DNA from: DASXZH01 sp036502005
GTDB taxonomy: Bacteria; Armatimonadota; Fimbriimonadia; Fimbriimonadales; Fimbriimonadaceae
Direction of reading: 5' to 3'
Length of the DNA: 34,663 nt
NCBI GenBank assembly: GCA_036502005.1
Contig: DASXZH010000008.1
Span: forward strand, 1 to 34,663
Shown: piece after piece, positions 32,223 to 34,663 of the stretch
Position numbering within the stretch: the stretch's first letter is position 1
Layout of the letters: every line of letters starts with the position of its first letter
Position numbers and translations under genes: made by a program
Notes under the pieces: model-generated
Told to the model about the DNA's origin: nothing
Database searches by the model: none
Seen by the model: only the letters and a program-made list of their open reading frames with translations

Positions 32223-32295
32223 GACCACCGACTATCCTCCGGCTTTCGACCTTCGACCTTCGACTTTCGATATCACTATCCCCAATCGCCAATTC
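32223..32295. repeat. 7-bp-period repeats, TTCGACC units and others
   Basis: GACC/GACT at 32223 and 32230, TTCGA at 32245, 32252, 32259 and 32266, then ATC/AATC cores at 32278, 32285 and 32292. Different unit sequences share the 7-bp step. Confidence 0.8.
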
Positions 32296-32327
32296 CCGCG
32301 CATGCGTCAACCTCGACCCCGAGAGCG

Positions 32328-32333
32328 TACAAT
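32328..32333 (+). promoter_or_regulatory. -10 box of ribBA (leaderless)
   Basis: TACAAT ends 5 bp before the ATG at 32339, so the mRNA probably starts at or within a base or two of the start codon. The -35 is poor. Confidence 0.5.
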
Positions 32334-32338
32334 TAGAC

Positions 32339-33538
32339 ATGGCATTTGCAACGATCCCGGAAGCGATTGAGGATCTGAAAGTAGGGAAGATGATCGTCGT
32401 CGTAGACGACCCCGACCGCGAGAACGAGGGCGACCTCATCATGGCAGGCGAAGCCTGCACACCCGAGGCCATGAACTTCATGATCCGCTTCGGCCGCGGC
32501 GTGCCTTGCATTCCAACCACCAACGAAAGGCTGGAGCAGCTAAAAATCCCCATGATGACCAAGCAAAACACGGCTAAGCTTGGCACCGCGATGGGAGAGA
32601 CGGTGGATGCTGTAAACGGCGCAACCACGGGCGTTTCGGCATACGATCGAGCTTTAACGGTCCAGGTTTTTTGCGATGACAATGCAGTTCCCGAAGACCT
32701 CGCGAGACCTGGCCACATCATCCCCCTCAAAGCTGAAAAAGGCGGTGTGCTCAGGCGCTCTGGCCACACGGAAGCAACCGTAGACCTAGCAGTTCTCGCT
32801 GGATTCAAACCGGTTGGAGTCCTTTGCGAGATCATCGCCGACGACGGCCGCATGATGAGACTCGATGACCTTCAAACTTTTGCCCAAGAGCACGATCTCA
32901 AGCTCATCACCATCTCGGACCTCATCGCATATAGGCGAAAAAACGAGAAACTTGTAAAGCGCGTGGCGGGGCCGATTGAGTTCCCCACCAAGCATGGCAA
33001 GTTCACCCTTTACGGATACGAAACCAGCGTCGATCCCCATCCTTACATCGCCATTGTAAAGGGCGATGTGTGCACCGAAGAGCCGGTGCTGGTAAGGGTT
33101 CACTCAAGCTGCGTTACCGGCGACCTATTAGGTTCCTTAAGATGTGATTGCGGCGATCAACTCGCCATGGCCCTCGAAATGATTGAAAAAGAGGGACGTG
33201 GGGTAGTTCTATACATCGCTCAAGAAGGCCGCGGAATCGGTTTGCTTAACAAACTCCGCGCATACGAGTTGCAAGATGAGGGGCTCGACACGGTTGAGGC
33301 CAACCACGCGCTCGGATTTAAAGCGGATTTACGAGATTACGGCCTTGGCGCGCAAGTCCTTGCCGACCTGGGCATTAGGAAAATGAGACTCATGACGAAC
33401 AACCCAGCCAAGGTTGCCGGCCTTCAGGGCTATGGCCTAGAAATCGTAGAGCACGTCCCGCTCATTGCCCATGAAGCCGCCCCGAGAACCAAATATCTAG
33501 AAACCAAAAAGAGAAAGATGGGACACTGGATAGAATAA
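32339..33538 (+). CDS. ribBA: Bifunctional 3,4-DHBP synthase / GTP cyclohydrolase II
   Basis: A 399-residue fusion that makes both precursors of riboflavin. Residues 1-205 are the DHBP synthase half, converting ribulose 5-phosphate: DRENEGDL (26-33) binds metal and substrate, and H143 lies in RRSGHTEATVDL. Residues 210-399 are GTP cyclohydrolase II: zinc ligands C258, C269 and C271 (HSSCVTGDLLGSLRCDCGD), and the catalytic EGRGIGLLNKLRAYELQ region. Both halves appear intact. The segment KLGTAMGETVD differs from the more usual GTAFTVSVD but keeps length. The next gene starts 3 bp after the stop. Confidence 0.95.
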   Translation: MAFATIPEAIEDLKVGKMIVVVDDPDRENEGDLIMAGEACTPEAMNFMIRFGRGVPCIPTTNERLEQLKIPMMTKQNTAKLGTAMGETVDAVNGATTGVSAYDRALTVQVFCDDNAVPEDLARPGHIIPLKAEKGGVLRRSGHTEATVDLAVLAGFKPVGVLCEIIADDGRMMRLDDLQTFAQEHDLKLITISDLIAYRRKNEKLVKRVAGPIEFPTKHGKFTLYGYETSVDPHPYIAIVKGDVCTEEPVLVRVHSSCVTGDLLGSLRCDCGDQLAMALEMIEKEGRGVVLYIAQEGRGIGLLNKLRAYELQDEGLDTVEANHALGFKADLRDYGLGAQVLADLGIRKMRLMTNNPAKVAGLQGYGLEIVEHVPLIAHEAAPRTKYLETKKRKMGHWIE

Positions 33539-33541
33539 GTT

Positions 33542-34015
33542 ATGCACCAACTTCCAAGCGGCCTGGACCAACTGACGCTTCAAGGCGATTTTGAAGCATT
33601 TTCCCCTCAGGAGCTATTTGACTACTGGATAACCCCCAGCCTTCTAACCCAATGGTGGCCGGAGGAAGCGGAAGTGAACCCTTGCAAGGGCGGGACTTAC
33701 AAGTTCTCGTGGCCCAGCATGAACTGGGTGTTACAGGGCAAATTTAAGGAGATAACCCCGGGCGAAAAGATCTCGTTCACCTGGAAGTGGAATCACGATC
33801 CGGAAGATGAGAAGCACCTGCTTGTAACCGTTCAGTTTGCGGGCGCTGAGACGGCGGGAACCCTCCTAACTATCAACCACGGACCCTATGGAGCTTCGGA
33901 GGAAGACCAGGAGTCTCGTCAAGGACACTTGGAAGGCTGGATCCACTTTTGTATGAAGCTAGCCGGACTCCGCGAGGGAATTCAGGACTCAACGCTTGTT
34001 GACGGCGAGGCTTAG
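33542..34015 (+). CDS. AHSA1/SRPBCC-domain protein (second of two)
   Basis: A 157-residue protein of the START-like SRPBCC fold. Typical elements are ELFDYWITPSLLTQWWPEEAEVNPCKGGTYKFSWPSMNWVLQGKFKEITPGEKISFTWKW and the C-terminal helix with EGWIHFCMKLAGL. The ligand is unknown. It begins 3 bp after ribBA and has no own promoter or clear ribosome site, so it is probably cotranscribed. It lies tail-to-tail with a DinB-like gene, one base apart. Confidence 0.88.
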   Translation: MHQLPSGLDQLTLQGDFEAFSPQELFDYWITPSLLTQWWPEEAEVNPCKGGTYKFSWPSMNWVLQGKFKEITPGEKISFTWKWNHDPEDEKHLLVTVQFAGAETAGTLLTINHGPYGASEEDQESRQGHLEGWIHFCMKLAGLREGIQDSTLVDGEA

Positions 34016-34016
34016 T

Positions 34017-34493
34017 TCACCAATCGTAAGGGTTATCTCCCTTGGCCCACATATAACTGTTCAGTTGCCCAACGTGGTAGAACTCGTGCTCCGCGATGTT
34101 CCTAAAATGCTCCCCGCGCGGGCAAGACTTTGGCCAGTAGGCTCCATACCATTGGGGCAAGGAAACTTCCGCCGTAAGCTCAGTTTCGCTAAGCAATTCC
34201 AGTTGTGCAAGAGTTTTTGCTCTTACGTTCGTTAGGGCCCCTTTGAGCGCCTCCAAGCTGTTCAGATCCCCGATCATCGCTTCGATTTGCTCGTCTGACA
34301 GCTCCTGCTCACCCTTAAGAACCGGAACAAGCTGTGCTTCTACCGAGATGATTTCCACTAGCTGCCCCGCGATTGTTCGCATGCCATCGACTGGTGCCCA
34401 AGGAAGCATTTCTTGGGTAAGCCGCGAAAGGATAGGGTTTAGCCACTCCCTAACATAGTCGAGTCGGCCCTTGATGATTTCTTTTTGAGTCAT
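34017..34493 (-). CDS. DinB-superfamily four-helix protein (second of two)
   Basis: A 158-residue DinB-like protein. Helical start KEIIKGRLDYVREWLNPILSRL, a VDGMRTIAGQLVEIISVEAQLVP segment, and the C-terminal GEHFRNIAEHEFYHVGQLNSYMWAKG with histidines suited to metal binding (EHEFYHVGQ). A possible -10 (TAAATT) lies 6 bp before the ATG on the minus strand, again suggesting little or no leader. Activity is unknown. Confidence 0.85.
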   Translation of the reverse strand: MTQKEIIKGRLDYVREWLNPILSRLTQEMLPWAPVDGMRTIAGQLVEIISVEAQLVPVLKGEQELSDEQIEAMIGDLNSLEALKGALTNVRAKTLAQLELLSETELTAEVSLPQWYGAYWPKSCPRGEHFRNIAEHEFYHVGQLNSYMWAKGDNPYDW

Positions 34494-34570
34494 AGCAAGA
34501 ATTTACCGCGGAGACGCCCTTTCCTCGATGAGCTTTCGACCCCTCGATTTCTGAATGCAAAGCTGTGGAG

Positions 34571-34663
34571 TGCGGGAGCTTGCTCCTGCTCAAACTTAGG
34601 AAGCTTGCTTCCGTAATAATAAACTCGCTCGGCAGCAAGCAGCCTGATTTTAAGCAGGAGCAA
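34571..34663. repeat. Palindromic repeats with CTTG loops, cut by the window end
   Basis: GCGGGAGCTTGCTCCTGC (34572-34589) and GGAAGCTTGCTTCC (34599-34612) are consecutive hairpins, each closable as a stem with a CTTG loop. TTGCTCCTGCT (34580-34590) is repeated inverted as AGCAGGAGCAA (34653-34663) at the very end of the window. The element probably continues beyond it. The stem core AGCTTG is also in the 30-base block of the composite elements. Confidence 0.75.

Larger units (their letters stand above)
31966..32338. other. Intergenic region with the most perfect palindromic element
   Basis: No gene is seen. It contains an A-type segment (31997-32029), a perfect 30-bp inverted repeat (32049-32173), a 7-bp-period stretch (32223-32295) and the ribBA promoter. 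No FMN riboswitch consensus is recognised before ribBA. Confidence 0.7.

Noticed and set aside
31966..32338. FMN riboswitch before ribBA
   Set aside because: No part of the conserved FMN aptamer was recognised, and a -10 box lies 5 bp before the ATG.

Overview
The window reads as chromosomal DNA of a free-living bacterium that degrades carbohydrate. Gene style and protein resemblance suggest Armatimonadota (Fimbriimonas-like), but this is a recognition-based guess: there is no rRNA or strong marker here. G+C looks moderate. No tRNA, rRNA, CRISPR array, phage or transposase gene was found. Both ends lie inside repeats, as at the edges of a contig broken by repeats.

Layout. 1-350: array of a 7-bp repeat, a promoter and a terminated leader or small RNA. 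394-3934: HNH nuclease, then overlapping murA, mreB and a secreted protein. 4159-5077: ArsR-type repressor overlapping an AHSA1/SRPBCC protein. 5643-6929: ispH and a small protein, between repeat-filled gaps. 7497-18269: a carbohydrate block holding a sugar-binding lipoprotein, a GH20 hexosaminidase with PA14 domain, a DUF885 protein, a GH3 glucosidase with inserted PA14 domain, and secreted proteins of unknown role. 18325-19184: membrane protein and mntR, tail to tail. 19233-20147: the densest 7-bp repeats. 19517-22080: a DinB-like protein, a 49-residue basic protein and two sugar permeases. 22077-25487: GYF-domain membrane protein, small membrane and secreted proteins, a nucleotidyltransferase-like protein and a sugar isomerase-like TIM barrel. 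25532-27266: hicAB and serS. 27349-31965: ankyrin-repeat protein, DUF4139 lipoprotein and an unknown protein, separated by palindromic repeats. 32339-34493: ribBA, a second AHSA1 protein and a second DinB-like protein.

How the genes may work together. The binding lipoprotein, the two permeases, GH20 and GH3 fit release and uptake of beta-linked sugars, possibly chitooligosaccharides. No ATPase is encoded here, so a shared one must be assumed. murA-mreB links wall precursor synthesis to cell shape.

The most unusual signal is outside the genes. More than ten intergenic sites carry tandem repeats of many different sequences that all have a 7-bp period. Two related ~125-bp inverted-repeat elements and a longer variant lie within 3.6 kb near the right end. 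Two general habits also stand out: several genes have a -10 box only 5-9 bp before the start codon, implying leaderless mRNAs, and five of six convergent gene pairs overlap at, or nearly touch, their stop codons.
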